This document shows positions 18,408-27,900 of a stretch of 64,000 bases of DNA, one piece after another. The notes beneath the pieces were generated by a model, which had not been told where the DNA came from, made no database searches, and saw nothing but the letters and a program-made list of their open reading frames with translations. The DNA is from an uncultured Flavobacteriaceae bacterium (GTDB taxonomy: Bacteria > Bacteroidota > Bacteroidia > Flavobacteriales > Flavobacteriaceae): positions 49,598 to 113,597 of the forward strand of contig CAJQLB010000029.1 in the NCBI GenBank assembly GCA_905479065.1, in the 5' to 3' direction. How positions within the stretch are numbered: the first letter of the stretch is position 1; every line of letters begins with the position of its first letter. The position numbers were made by a program, and so were the translations under genes.

Positions 18408-18602
18408 ATGTTAATAATACCAATAAAAGAAGGAGAAAATATAGACAGGCCGTTAAAGCGTTTTAAAAGAAAGTTTGATAAGACTGGAACAAAAAGAATG
18501 CTTCAAACACGCAAGCAATTTAACAAGCCATCTATAGTGCGTAGAGCTCAGATTCAAAAAGCGCAATATATACAAGGACTTAGAGATTCAGAAACTATTT
18601 AG
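18408..18602 (+). CDS. rpsU: 30S ribosomal protein bS21
   Basis: The 64-residue basic protein matches bS21 (start MLIIPIKEGENI, central RFKRKFDKTG, KPSIVRRAQ). It sits on the 30S platform next to the 3' end of 16S rRNA. Residue 54 is Tyr, the residue which, from structural work on Flavobacterium johnsoniae ribosomes as I recall it, helps sequester the anti-SD. A strong SD, its own promoter and a terminator immediately downstream make this a self-contained transcription unit with probable autogenous translational control. Confidence 0.96.
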   Translation: MLIIPIKEGENIDRPLKRFKRKFDKTGTKRMLQTRKQFNKPSIVRRAQIQKAQYIQGLRDSETI

Positions 18603-18623
18603 TTCGCGACAAAAAATTTCATA

Positions 18624-18653
18624 AAAACCCGCACTTTTAGTGCGGGTTTTTCT
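18624..18653 (+). terminator. Rho-independent terminator after rpsU
   Basis: Arms AAAACCCGCACT and AGTGCGGGTTTT (12 bp, loop TTT) followed by a T-rich tail, 22 bp after the rpsU stop. It isolates rpsU from xerC. Confidence 0.9.
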
Positions 18654-18702
18654 TTGAAAAGAAGTAAAATAAGTTTTGTATTTTTAAGTTTAATTAAATG
18701 CG

Positions 18703-19596
18703 ATGGCCTTTCATTATTTTTCGGAGTACTTAGAATTAGAAAAACATTATTCAAAGCATACGGTGACGGCTTACATCAATGATCTTGAAAGTTTTCAAAG
18801 CTTTTGTATGAGCAAGCATGATTTTGAAAAAATAGATGATGTTTCATATACCCAGATACGAGACTGGATTATTTACCTAGTAGAGTCTACAATTTCAAAT
18901 AGAACTATCAATAGAAAAATATCATCTTTAAATAGCTACTTTAAGTTTCTTTTGAAAACAAAGTCAATTGATGTTAATCCCCTAGCAAAGCACAAGGCTC
19001 TTAAAACTGACAAAAAAATACAGGTACCATTTTCACAATTGGAAGTGGAGACTGTCTTGAATGATATTTATTTCGAGGATACGTTTGAAGGCGTTAGGAA
19101 CAAATTCATGATTGAATTATTGTACGCAACTGGAATAAGAAGAACAGAATTAGTACATCTTCAATTAAGCGATATAAGTCTTTCAAGTAAAACGTTAAAG
19201 GTTTTGGGGAAAAGGAATAAGGAACGTATTTTACCACTTACTTCTTCATTGATAAAATGTCTTAATGCGTACATAAAGGAGCGAAAAAAACTTTCTGTAT
19301 GCCATGATAAACAAGTGCTTTTTTTAACAAAAAAAGGAGTTAAAATTTATGAAACTCTTGTTTACCGCGTGATAAATGATTATTTTAGTAAAGCATCTAC
19401 AAAAGTGAAAAAGAGTCCGCACATATTGAGACATTCTTTTGCAACACATTTACTTAACCAAGGTGCAGATTTAAATGCGGTCAAAGAATTATTGGGTCAT
19501 ACGAGCTTAGCATCAACACAGGTTTACACGCACAATAGCATAGCAGAACTTAAAAAAGTTTATGCTCAAAGTCATCCTAGAAATTCAAAGACATAA
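18703..19596 (+). CDS. xerC: Tyrosine recombinase XerC
   Basis: The 297-residue protein has the N-terminal SAM-like core-binding domain (1-90) and the catalytic domain with R146 (ATGIRRTEL), K170, H240-x-x-R243 (HILRHSFATH), H266 (LLGHTS) and the nucleophile Y275 (TQVYTH). It resolves chromosome dimers at dif with a XerD partner. Its place between rpsU and hpf is the normal one in Flavobacteriia, so it is the housekeeping recombinase and not a phage or island integrase. No attachment-site repeats are visible nearby. Confidence 0.92.
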   Translation: MAFHYFSEYLELEKHYSKHTVTAYINDLESFQSFCMSKHDFEKIDDVSYTQIRDWIIYLVESTISNRTINRKISSLNSYFKFLLKTKSIDVNPLAKHKALKTDKKIQVPFSQLEVETVLNDIYFEDTFEGVRNKFMIELLYATGIRRTELVHLQLSDISLSSKTLKVLGKRNKERILPLTSSLIKCLNAYIKERKKLSVCHDKQVLFLTKKGVKIYETLVYRVINDYFSKASTKVKKSPHILRHSFATHLLNQGADLNAVKELLGHTSLASTQVYTHNSIAELKKVYAQSHPRNSKT

Positions 19597-19625
19597 AACA
19601 TTGTCAAACTTAAACCAATAACAGT

Positions 19626-19928
19626 ATGAAAGTACATACACAGTCAGTTAATTTTAATGCCGATCAAAAACTTTTAAATTTCATTCAAGACAGAATGGAT
19701 AAATTAGATCGTGTTTACGATAAAGTGATTAAATCTGATGTTTTTTTGAAAGTTGAGAATACAAGTGACAAGGAAAACAAAATTTTTGAAGCTAGGGTTA
19801 ATGTTCCAGGAGATAGTTTTGTTGTGAAAAAAGTATGTAAAACCTTCGAGGAGGGCGCAGATTCAGCGGTCAGTTCGTTGGAAAGACAACTAAAAAAACG
19901 AAAAGAAAAATTAAGAACTTATTTATAG
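19626..19928 (+). CDS. hpf: Ribosome hibernation promoting factor (HPF/RaiA family)
   Basis: The 100-residue protein has the short HPF beta-alpha-beta-beta-beta-alpha layout: MKVHTQSVNFNADQKLLNFIQ, a VFLKVENT strand, the basic FVVKKVCKTFEEG region and a strongly basic end RQLKKRKEKLRTYL. It binds in the decoding region and inactivates or stabilises 70S/100S ribosomes on growth arrest. It is the short type without a C-terminal dimerisation domain. It is 29 bp after xerC and likely co-transcribed. Confidence 0.92.
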   Translation: MKVHTQSVNFNADQKLLNFIQDRMDKLDRVYDKVIKSDVFLKVENTSDKENKIFEARVNVPGDSFVVKKVCKTFEEGADSAVSSLERQLKKRKEKLRTYL

Positions 19929-19949
19929 ATAAAATTTTTTAAAAAATGT

Positions 19950-19979
19950 TTTGAAACATAAAAAATATATTTACATTTG
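19950..19979 (+). promoter_or_regulatory. tRNA operon promoter, TTTG-N18-TACATTTG
   Basis: TTTG at 19950-19953 and TACATTTG at 19972-19979 are separated by 18 bp, close to the consensus 19. It is the likely start of the tRNA-Thr to tuf transcript. The box is immediately followed by a terminator-like hairpin (19981-20006). Confidence 0.72.
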
Positions 19980-19980
19980 C

Positions 19981-20007
19981 AGTCCGTTAGAAATAGCGGA
20001 CTTTTTT
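19981..20007 (+). terminator. Terminator-like hairpin overlapping the tRNA promoter start
   Basis: AGTCCGTTA / TAGCGGACT (9 bp with one G-T pair, loop GAAA) followed by six T. It would end read-through from xerC-hpf. The expected start of the tRNA transcript falls inside the 5' arm, so a new transcript would carry only part of the stem. Confidence 0.7.
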
Positions 20008-20029
20008 GTTGCCTAAAAGTAACAAAATT

Positions 20030-20103
20030 GCCGATGTAGCTCAGCTGGCTAGAGCAGCTGATTTGTAATCAGCAGGTCGTGGGTTCGAGTCCCTCCATCG
20101 GCT
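20030..20103 (+). tRNA. tRNA-Thr (anticodon TGT)
   Basis: A complete 74-base cloverleaf: acceptor arms GCCGATG and CATCGGC, D-arm TAGCTCAG, anticodon stem GCTGA/TCAGC with loop TTTGTAA giving TGT, and T-arm GGGTTCGAGTCCC. No CCA is encoded. First of a cluster of four. Confidence 0.95.
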
Positions 20104-20133
20104 CAAGTTCTTTAAAATAATGAATTTTACATT

Positions 20134-20215
20134 GGGGAGATACTCAAGCGGCCAACGAGGACAGACTGTAAATCTGTTGGTTTTACCTTCGCAGGTTCGA
20201 ATCCTGCTCTCCCCA
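20134..20215 (+). tRNA. tRNA-Tyr (anticodon GTA)
   Basis: An 82-base class II tRNA with acceptor arms GGGGAGA and TCTCCCC, anticodon loop CTGTAAA (GTA) and an extended variable arm between the anticodon stem and the T-arm GCAGGTTCGAATCCTGC. The long variable arm is normal for bacterial tRNA-Tyr. Confidence 0.95.
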
Positions 20216-20246
20216 CACTTAAATTCATATGAATGTGTATTATATT

Positions 20247-20319
20247 GCGGGAGTAGCTCAGTTGGTAGAGCGTCAGCCTTCCAAGCTGAATGTCGCCAGT
20301 TCGAACCTGGTCTCCCGCT
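20247..20319 (+). tRNA. tRNA-Gly (anticodon TCC)
   Basis: A 73-base cloverleaf with acceptor arms GCGGGAG and CTCCCGC, D-arm TAGCTCAGTTGGTAGAG, anticodon loop CTTCCAA (TCC) and T-arm CCAGTTCGAACCTGG. Confidence 0.95.
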
Positions 20320-20323
20320 CTAA

Positions 20324-20343
20324 ATTCCTGCGAAGGCAGGAAT
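20324..20343. repeat. Short palindrome ATTCCTGC-GAAG-GCAGGAAT
   Basis: A perfect 8-bp inverted repeat with a 4-base loop lies between tRNA-Gly and tRNA-Thr(GGT), followed by CTCATCT. It resembles short intergenic REP-like palindromes of Bacteroidota. I find only one copy in this window. It could also be a processing hairpin of the tRNA precursor. Confidence 0.5.
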
Positions 20344-20376
20344 CTCATCTAAACAATGAGAAAGTAAACACTTTAC

Positions 20377-20448
20377 GCCGGTGTAGCTCAGGGGTAGAGC
20401 GTTTCCTTGGTAAGGAAGAGGTCACGGGTTCAAATCCCGTCATTGGCT
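20377..20448 (+). tRNA. tRNA-Thr (anticodon GGT)
   Basis: A 72-base cloverleaf with acceptor arms GCCGGTG and CATTGGC (two G-U pairs), anticodon loop TTGGTAA (GGT) and T-arm CGGGTTCAAATCCCG. Last tRNA before tuf, 60 bp from the tuf ATG. Confidence 0.94.
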
Positions 20449-20508
20449 CTTTTTTGAGTAAGTAAATTATTGAGTACTAATATAAATTAAGATTAAAATA
20501 AATTAAAC

Positions 20509-21696
20509 ATGGCAAAGGCAACTTTCGATCGTTCAAAACCACACCTTAATATAGGTACAATTGGACACGTAGATCACGGTAAAACAACTTTAACTGCTGC
20601 TATTACTAAAGTATTAGCTGATGCAGGTTTTTCAGAAGCAAAATCATTCGATCAGATTGATAATGCACCTGAAGAAAAAGAAAGAGGTATCACAATTAAT
20701 ACATCACACGTTGAATATGCAACACAAAATCGTCACTATGCACACGTTGACTGTCCAGGTCACGCGGATTACGTGAAAAACATGGTAACTGGTGCGGCTC
20801 AAATGGATGGTGCAATTTTAGTGGTCGCTGCGACTGATGGCCCAATGCCACAGACTCGTGAGCACATCTTGTTAGGACGTCAAGTCGGTATTCCACGTAT
20901 TGTTGTATTCATGAACAAAGTGGATATGGTAGATGATGAGGAATTACTTGAATTAGTGGATATGGAGATCAGAGATCTTTTATCTTTTTACGATTATGAT
21001 GGAGATAATGGACCAGTGATTGCCGGTTCTGCCTTAGGTGCTTTGAATGGAGAACAAAAGTGGGTTGACTCTGTATTGGAATTAATGGAATCTGTAGATA
21101 ATTGGATCGAAGAGCCGTTAAGAGAAGTTGATAAAGACTTTTTGATGCCAATCGAGGATGTATTCTCAATTACAGGTCGAGGTACAGTAGCTACTGGTCG
21201 TATTGAAACAGGTATTGCCAATACAGGTGATGCAGTTGATATTATTGGTATGGGAGCTGAAAAATTAGCATCTACTATAACGGGTATTGAAATGTTTCGT
21301 CAAATATTAGATAGAGGTGAAGCAGGAGATAATGCAGGTATCTTATTGAGAGGTATTGAAAAAACTCAAATTTCAAGAGGTATGGTTATTTGTAAGCCAG
21401 GCTCTGTAACACCACACGCAAAGTTCAAAGCTGAGGTGTATATTTTGAAAAAAGAAGAGGGTGGTCGTCACACACCATTCCACAATAACTATCGTCCACA
21501 GTTTTACGTTCGTACAACAGACGTTACAGGTAACATTGGTTTGCCTGATGGAGTTGAGATGGTTATGCCTGGTGATAACTTAACAATTAACGTTGAGTTA
21601 ATACAGCCAATTGCAATGAATGTTGGATTACGTTTCGCGATTCGTGAAGGTGGTAGAACTGTTGGAGCTGGTCAGGTTACTGAGATTTTAGACTAA
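20509..21696 (+). CDS. tuf: Elongation factor Tu
   Basis: The 395-residue GTPase shows GHVDHGKT (19-26), the switch II DCPGH motif and NKVD for guanine recognition, followed by the two beta-barrel domains ending VGAGQVTEI. It delivers aminoacyl-tRNA to the ribosome. It is embedded between tRNA genes, as is common in bacteria, and is probably expressed from the upstream tRNA promoter. Codon use is strongly biased, in keeping with high expression. Confidence 0.98.
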   Translation: MAKATFDRSKPHLNIGTIGHVDHGKTTLTAAITKVLADAGFSEAKSFDQIDNAPEEKERGITINTSHVEYATQNRHYAHVDCPGHADYVKNMVTGAAQMDGAILVVAATDGPMPQTREHILLGRQVGIPRIVVFMNKVDMVDDEELLELVDMEIRDLLSFYDYDGDNGPVIAGSALGALNGEQKWVDSVLELMESVDNWIEEPLREVDKDFLMPIEDVFSITGRGTVATGRIETGIANTGDAVDIIGMGAEKLASTITGIEMFRQILDRGEAGDNAGILLRGIEKTQISRGMVICKPGSVTPHAKFKAEVYILKKEEGGRHTPFHNNYRPQFYVRTTDVTGNIGLPDGVEMVMPGDNLTINVELIQPIAMNVGLRFAIREGGRTVGAGQVTEILD

Positions 21697-21718
21697 TTAA
21701 AAGTTAGTATATAAAGTG

Positions 21719-21747
21719 AAGGCGTTTCGATTTTTTCGAAATGCCTT
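21719..21747 (+). terminator. Hairpin between tuf and tRNA-Trp
   Basis: AAGGCGTTTCGA / TCGAAATGCCTT (12 bp with one G-T pair, loop TTTTT). No T-run follows, so it may be an mRNA 3'-end or RNase processing signal and not a strict terminator. Confidence 0.55.
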
Positions 21748-21758
21748 GACTTATATTT

Positions 21759-21831
21759 ACGGGTTTAGCTCAGTTGGTAGAGCACTGGTCTCCAAAACCA
21801 GGTGTCGGGAGTTCGAGTCTCTCAACCCGTG
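21759..21831 (+). tRNA. tRNA-Trp (anticodon CCA)
   Basis: A 73-base cloverleaf with acceptor arms ACGGGTT and AACCCGT, anticodon stem CTGGT/ACCAG with loop CTCCAAA (CCA), T-arm GGGAGTTCGAGTCTCTC and discriminator G. The tuf - tRNA-Trp - secE - nusG order is widely conserved in bacteria. Confidence 0.96.
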
Positions 21832-21896
21832 CTATAAAATACAGGTTGAGAAAGTTAATTTGATAAGAAAGATCTTAATCGATAAAAATATATAAC

Positions 21897-22091
21897 ATGG
21901 CAGGAATTGTTAATTACATAAAAGAATCGTTTGATGAATTAAAAAATCATGTGAGTTGGCCAACTTTAGCTGAGGCTCAAAGTTTGACCATTCTTGTTGC
22001 GGTTTTTTCAATTATATTTTCTTTAGCCATATGGGGTGTTGACACCGTATTTAGTGGAATAATTAAAGAATATTTTAACTTATTAAAATAG
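21897..22091 (+). CDS. secE: Preprotein translocase subunit SecE
   Basis: The 64-residue protein has the SecE layout: an amphipathic N-terminal helix with the conserved ELKNHVSWPT motif (about 14-23) and one transmembrane helix (about 30-55). It clamps SecY in the SecYEG channel. It lies 10 bp before nusG in the standard order. Confidence 0.95.
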   Translation: MAGIVNYIKESFDELKNHVSWPTLAEAQSLTILVAVFSIIFSLAIWGVDTVFSGIIKEYFNLLK

Positions 22092-22101
22092 GTATTTAGT
22101 T

Positions 22102-22659
22102 ATGGCAGAGAATAGTACTGACAAAAAATGGTATGTAGTTAGGGCGGTAAGTGGTCAAGAAAATAAGATCAAAGCGTATATTGAAAATGAGATCGCAAGG
22201 TTAGGACTTTCGGATTTCGTAGAACAAGTACTAGTTCCTACTGAAAAAGTCATTCAGATCCGAAAAGGGAAAAAGGTGAATAAAGAAAAAGTTTATTTCC
22301 CAGGATACATTATGATTCAAGCGAATCTTAGTGGTGAAATACCTCATATTATCAAGTCGATAACTAATGTTATTGGATTTTTAGGTGAGACAAAGGGAGG
22401 GGATCCTGTTCCATTGCGTCAATCTGAAGTGAATAGAATGTTAGGAAAAGTGGATGAGCTTTCAATTGAAGCCGACGCTAATGTGGCTATACCATTTGTA
22501 AAAGGACAAACAGTGAAAGTTATCGATGGTCCTTTCAACGGTTTTGACGGTACCATTGAAAATATTAATGAAGAAAAGCGGAAACTTGAAGTGATGGTCA
22601 AGATTTTTGGTAGAAAAACACCACTGGAATTGAGTTACATGCAAGTTGAAAAAGTATAA
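22102..22659 (+). CDS. nusG: Transcription termination/antitermination factor NusG
   Basis: The 185-residue protein has the NGN domain (WYVVRAVSGQENK near the start, FPGYIMIQ at about 73-80) and a C-terminal KOW domain (GQTVKVIDGPFNGFDGTI). It binds RNA polymerase and couples transcription to Rho or to the ribosome. Next gene is rplK, 72 bp downstream. Confidence 0.97.
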   Translation: MAENSTDKKWYVVRAVSGQENKIKAYIENEIARLGLSDFVEQVLVPTEKVIQIRKGKKVNKEKVYFPGYIMIQANLSGEIPHIIKSITNVIGFLGETKGGDPVPLRQSEVNRMLGKVDELSIEADANVAIPFVKGQTVKVIDGPFNGFDGTIENINEEKRKLEVMVKIFGRKTPLELSYMQVEKV

Positions 22660-22731
22660 TAATTGTTACATAGATAAGATTGTTTTTATCGCTTCCAAAT
22701 GTTAAAGACAAGTTGAATTAAATTATTAAAA

Positions 22732-23172
22732 ATGGCAAAAGAGTTAGGAAAAGTAGTTAAGCTACAAGTAAGGGGAGGTGCAGCGAATCCGTCGCCACCG
22801 GTTGGACCCGCTTTAGGTGCCGCTGGAGTAAATATCATGGAGTTTTGCAAGCAGTTTAATGCTAGAACTCAAGATAAACCTGGAAAGGTTTTACCTGTCG
22901 TGATATCGGTTTATAAAGACAAATCTTTTGATTTTGTCATTAAAACTCCTCCTGCAGCAGTACAATTATTAGAAGCGGCCAAAGTAAAAAAGGGTTCAGG
23001 TGAACCAAACAGGAAAAAAGTTGCGAAAGTAACTTGGGATCAGGTTAGAACAATTGCTGAAGATAAAATGGTAGATTTAAACGCGTTTACTATTGGTTCT
23101 GCCATGAAAATGGTTGCAGGTACTGCAAGATCAATGGGGATAACTGTAAGAGGTGGTGAAGCACCTAATTAA
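22732..23172 (+). CDS. rplK: 50S ribosomal protein uL11
   Basis: The 146-residue protein has the L11 features: [20 protein letters not shown] near residues 9-28 (factor-binding N-terminal domain) and the rRNA-binding C-terminal domain ending [10 protein letters not shown]. It forms the base of the GTPase-associated stalk. It is 18 bp upstream of rplA. Confidence 0.98.
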   Translation: MAKELGKVVKLQVRGGAANPSPPVGPALGAAGVNIMEFCKQFNARTQDKPGKVLPVVISVYKDKSFDFVIKTPPAAVQLLEAAKVKKGSGEPNRKKVAKVTWDQVRTIAEDKMVDLNAFTIGSAMKMVAGTARSMGITVRGGEAPN

Positions 23173-23190
23173 TCTAAATTATTTTTTGAA

Positions 23191-23880
23191 ATGGCAAGAT
23201 TAACAAGAAAACAGAAAGAAGCAGTTGCTAAAATAGACAAAACAAAGTTGTATTCAGTAGATGAAGCATCAGCGTTGATAAAGGAGATTTCAAATGAAAA
23301 ATTTGACGCTTCTGTAGATTTAGCTGTTCGTTTAGGTGTAGATCCAAGAAAAGCGAACCAAATGGTGAGAGGTGTTGTATCTCTTCCTCATGGAACTGGA
23401 AAGGATATGAAGGTTTTAGCATTAGTTACACCCGATAAAGAAGCAGAAGCAAAAGATGCTGGTGCTGATTATGTTGGCTTAGACGAGTACCTTGACAAAA
23501 TTAAAGGTGGTTGGACTGATGTTGATGTCATCATTACAATGCCAAGTGTGATGGGTAAATTAGGGCCATTAGGACGTGTCCTTGGACCAAGAGGCTTAAT
23601 GCCAAACCCAAAGACTGGTACAGTAACGATGGATGTTGCCAAAGCGGTAACAGAAGTAAAAGCTGGTAAAATTGACTTCAAAGTAGACAAAACAGGAATT
23701 GTACATGCTGCAATTGGAAAATCGTCATTTAGTGCTGATAAAATCGCAGGTAATGCTCAAGAGTTACTGTCTACACTAATGAAGTTAAAGCCTACAACGG
23801 CAAAAGGTGTTTACGTTAAGAGTATTGCAATGTCTAGCACCATGAGTCCAAGTGTAGCGATTAATCCAAAAATTGACTAA
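23191..23880 (+). CDS. rplA: 50S ribosomal protein uL1
   Basis: The 229-residue protein has the L1 signature region with [18 protein letters not shown] (about 128-145) and the start [11 protein letters not shown]. It forms the mobile L1 stalk at the E site and often represses its own operon. In this operon the genes L11 and L1 are separated by 18 bp, and L1 from L10 by 18 bp. Confidence 0.98.
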   Translation: MARLTRKQKEAVAKIDKTKLYSVDEASALIKEISNEKFDASVDLAVRLGVDPRKANQMVRGVVSLPHGTGKDMKVLALVTPDKEAEAKDAGADYVGLDEYLDKIKGGWTDVDVIITMPSVMGKLGPLGRVLGPRGLMPNPKTGTVTMDVAKAVTEVKAGKIDFKVDKTGIVHAAIGKSSFSADKIAGNAQELLSTLMKLKPTTAKGVYVKSIAMSSTMSPSVAINPKID

Positions 23881-23898
23881 GCGGTAAAACTTTATATT

Positions 23899-24420
23899 AT
23901 GACAAGAGAAGAAAAATCAAAAGTAATTGAAGTACTCACCGCAGAGCTCGCTGATAATGCAAATATTTATTTAGCAGATATATCAGGATTGAATGCGGAC
24001 ACTACCTCAAACTTACGTCGTGCTTGTTTTAAAGCAAACGTAAGATTAGCGGTTGTGAAAAACACGTTACTTGAAAAAGCAATGGAAGCCTCTGATAGAG
24101 ATTTTGGAGATCTTCCAACAGTATTAAAAGGAAATACATCCGTGATGTATTCTGAAACTGGCAATGCACCAGCGAAAGTTATAAAAGCTTTCAGAAAGAA
24201 GTCGGATAAACCACTTTTGAAAGGAGCATTTATTGAAGAGACAATTTACTTAGGAGATGAGCAGTTAGACATGCTAGTTGATATCAAATCCAAAGAAGAA
24301 TTGCTAGGAGAAATTGTAGGATTATTACAATCACCTGCTAAGAATGTAATTTCAGCACTGAAGTCTGGTGGTGGAACCATAGCAGGAATCATTAAAACAC
24401 TATCTGAAAAAGAAGGATAG
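23899..24420 (+). CDS. rplJ: 50S ribosomal protein uL10
   Basis: The 173-residue protein begins MTREEKSKVIEVLTAEL and has the RRACFKANVRLAVVKNTLL segment of L10. It anchors the L7/L12 dimers to the ribosome. With only 18 bp before its start there is no room for the long L10 leader found in enterobacteria, so any feedback must use another site. Confidence 0.97.
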   Translation: MTREEKSKVIEVLTAELADNANIYLADISGLNADTTSNLRRACFKANVRLAVVKNTLLEKAMEASDRDFGDLPTVLKGNTSVMYSETGNAPAKVIKAFRKKSDKPLLKGAFIEETIYLGDEQLDMLVDIKSKEELLGEIVGLLQSPAKNVISALKSGGGTIAGIIKTLSEKEG

Positions 24421-24485
24421 TTTAAAAAAAGTACGCACTTTATTACAATTATATTATTATTAAAAAATTATTAAAACGATAGAAA

Positions 24486-24860
24486 ATGGCAGATTTAAAA
24501 GATTTCGCAGAACAATTAGTTAACCTTACTGTAAAAGAAGTAAATGAGTTAGCAACTATATTAAAAGACGAGTATGGTATCGAGCCTGCTGCTGCTGCTG
24601 CAGTTGCTGTTGCTGGTCCTGCTGGTGGTGGTGAAGCTGAAGAAGCTCAAACAGAATTTGATGTAATCCTTAAAGCAGCAGGAGGCTCTAAGTTGGCTGT
24701 TGTTAAATTAGTTAAAGAATTAACTGGTTTAGGATTGAAAGAAGCTAAAGGTTTAGTTGATGATGCACCAAGCGCTATTAAAGAAGGTGTTTCAAAAGAT
24801 GAAGCTGAAGGTTTAAAAACTTCTTTAGAAGAAGCAGGAGCTGAAGTTGAGCTTAAGTAA
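24486..24860 (+). CDS. rplL: 50S ribosomal protein bL12 (L7/L12)
   Basis: The 124-residue acidic protein has the N-terminal dimerisation domain, an Ala/Gly-rich flexible hinge (about residues 36-55) and the C-terminal factor-binding domain with [20 protein letters not shown]. It recruits translational GTPases. It is separated from rplJ by 65 bp. Confidence 0.98.
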   Translation: MADLKDFAEQLVNLTVKEVNELATILKDEYGIEPAAAAAVAVAGPAGGGEAEEAQTEFDVILKAAGGSKLAVVKLVKELTGLGLKEAKGLVDDAPSAIKEGVSKDEAEGLKTSLEEAGAEVELK

Positions 24861-24882
24861 GCTTAACCAACCTACAAATTAT

Positions 24883-24924
24883 GGTTTAGGTCTGGAGTAT
24901 AGTCTCTAGGACCTAAACCCTTTT
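24883..24924 (+). terminator. Terminator or attenuator hairpin between rplL and rpoB
   Basis: GGTTTAGGTC (24883-24892) pairs with GACCTAAACC (24910-24919) around a 17-base loop and is followed by CTTTT. Partial termination here would set the excess of L7/L12 over RNA polymerase, as known for the rplL-rpoB space in other bacteria. Confidence 0.72.
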
Positions 24925-24982
24925 GTGTATATAATTGTTATGTGCACGTAAAATTATTTTTTAATCATAAATTCGTCCGTCG

Positions 24983-27900
24983 ATGTTAGCAACACAAGCT
25001 GAAAGATTAAATTTCTCATCTATAATTAATAGAACAGAATATCCTGATTTCTTAGATATTCAGATTAAATCCTTCCAGGATTTTTTCCAGTTAGAGACAA
25101 AATCAGAAGAAAGAGGTGATGAAGGTTTATACAATACCTTCATGGAGAACTTCCCGATTACAGATACGCGTAATCAATTTGTTTTGGAGTTTTTGGATTA
25201 TTTTATCGATCCTCCAAGATACACAATAGAAGAATGTATAGAACGAGGTCTAACTTACAGTGTGCCACTGAAAGCTAGACTAAAGTTGTATTGTACAGAT
25301 CCTGAACACGAGGATTTTGAAACTATAGTTCAAGATGTATATTTGGGAACTATTCCTTACATGACCCCAAGTGGAACCTTCTGTATTAACGGAGCAGAAC
25401 GAGTTGTTGTTTCTCAATTACATCGATCACCTGGAGTATTTTTTGGCCAATCTTTTCACGCTAATGGAACGAAATTGTATTCAGCAAGAGTCATTCCTTT
25501 TAAAGGTTCATGGATTGAATTTGCGACGGATATTAATTCAGTCATGTATGCTTACATTGACAGAAAGAAAAAATTACCAGTTACGACACTATTTAGAGCT
25601 ATTGGCTTTGAGAGAGATAAAGATATCCTTGAAATTTTTGATCTAGCAGAAGAGGTTAAAGTTTCCAAGTCAGGACTTAAAAAAGTAATTGGAAGAAAAC
25701 TAGCGGCGAGAGTTTTAAACACATGGCATGAAGATTTTGTTGATGAGGATACAGGTGAAGTTGTGTCAATTGAAAGAAATGAAATTGTTTTAGACCGTGA
25801 CACGGTTGTTGATAAAGAAAATATTGAGGAAATTCTTGAAGCTGGTGTAAAGACCATTCTGCTTCACAAAGAAATTTCACAGCAAGGAGATTATGCTATC
25901 ATCCACAATACATTACAGAAAGATCCAACCAATTCTGAAAAAGAAGCAGTTGAGCATATCTACCGTCAGCTTCGAAACGCTGAGCCGCCAGATGAAGAAA
26001 CAGCAAGAGGTATTATTGATAAATTGTTCTTTAGTGACCAGCGTTACAACCTAGGTGAGGTAGGTCGTTACAGAATGAATAAAAAATTACAATTAGATAT
26101 CGGAATGGACAAACAAGTTTTGACCAAAGAGGATATCATTACGATTGTAAAATATTTAATTGAACTAATTAACTCAAAAGCAGAAATTGATGATATCGAT
26201 CACTTATCTAACCGTCGTGTTAGAACAGTAGGAGAGCAATTATCATCACAATTTGGTGTCGGTCTTGCTAGAATGGCGAGAACCATAAGAGAACGTATGA
26301 ACGTTCGAGACAATGAAGTTTTTACTCCCATCGATTTGATTAATGCGAAGACGTTATCTTCAGTCATTAACTCGTTTTTTGGTACCAACCAGCTGTCTCA
26401 GTTTATGGATCAAACAAATCCGTTAGCCGAGATTACACACAAACGTCGTTTGTCTGCTCTTGGACCAGGAGGACTGTCAAGAGAAAGAGCTGGATTTGAG
26501 GTTCGAGATGTGCATTACACGCATTATGGGCGTCTTTGTCCTATTGAAACTCCAGAAGGTCCAAACATTGGTTTGATATCTTCACTATCAGTGTATGCGA
26601 AAGTAAATTCAATGGGCTTTATTGAAACACCTTATCGTCCGGTGACTGATGGAGTTGTTGACATAAAAAGTGATCCAATATATTTGAGTGCTGAAGAGGA
26701 GGAAGAGAAGATGATTGCTCAAGCAACTATTGAGGTAGATGATAAAGGGAAAATTCTTCATGATAAGGTCATTGCTCGTCAGGAAGGTGACTTCCCTGTT
26801 ATAGATCCTAGCGGTCTTCATTATACAGATGTTGCACCAAATCAAATTTCTTCAATATCAGCATCATTGATACCGTTTTTAGAACATGATGATGCAAACA
26901 GAGCCTTGATGGGATCAAATATGATGCGTCAAGCAGTGCCGTTATTATTGCCGGAATCTCCGATTGTAGGGACTGGGTTAGAGCGTCAAGTTGCCTCAGA
27001 TTCTCGAGTTTTAGTGAACGCTGCTGGTGATGGTGCTGTAGAATATGTTGATGCTAATGAAATTGTCATCAAATATGATCGTACAGATGAAGAAGCTCTA
27101 GTAAGTTTTGATTCTGATACAGTAACCTATCCATTGACAAAATTTAGAAAAACAAATCAAGGAACTTCGGTTAATTTGAAAGCCATTGTTCAAAAAGGGG
27201 ATAAGGTTGCTAAAGGTCAAGTATTATGTGAAGGTTATGCCACACAGGCGGGAGAATTAGCTCTTGGTAGAAATATGAAGGTTGCTTTTATGCCATGGAA
27301 GGGGTATAATTTTGAGGACGCCATAGTGATTTCGGAAAAAGTGGTTAGAAATGATGTATTCACGTCCATTCATATTGATGAGTACTCTTTGGAGGTTCGA
27401 GATACAAAACTAGGTAATGAAGAATTAACAAATGATATTCCAAATGTTTCAGAGGAGGCTACAAAAGATCTTGATGAAAATGGAATGATTCGAGTTGGTG
27501 CTGAAATTAAACCTGGAGATATATTAATTGGTAAAATAACACCAAAAGGAGAAAGCGATCCAACACCAGAAGAAAAATTACTTCGGGCTATATTTGGAGA
27601 CAAAGCAGGAGATGTGAAAGATGCATCTTTAAAGGCTTCTCCGTCATTACACGGTGTTGTAATTAATAAAAAATTATTCGCTAGGGCGATTAAAGACAAG
27701 CGAAAAAGAGCAAAAGATAAGGAAGATATCATTCAGCTTGAGGATATTTATGACAATAAGTTTGATGACTTAAAAGCAATTCTTGTTGATAAGTTGTTCG
27801 CCATAGTAGGTGGTAAAACTGCTCAAGGTATTCAAAATGACTTAGGAGAAGAAGTATTTCCTAAGGGTAAAAAGTTTACACTTAAGATGTTAAATGCCGT

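Noticed and set aside
18703..19596. Integrase of a mobile element
   Set aside because: Position between rpsU and hpf is the conserved housekeeping XerC locus; no att repeats, phage genes or shift in composition are visible.
20120..20465. Short reading frames on both strands across the tRNA genes
   Set aside because: They overlap complete tRNA cloverleaves and encode the translated tRNA sequence, a well-known spurious call.
25552..27732. Antisense reading frames inside rpoB (and similar ones in rpoC, tuf and rplA)
   Set aside because: They lie opposite highly conserved genes and have no recognisable domains or promoters.
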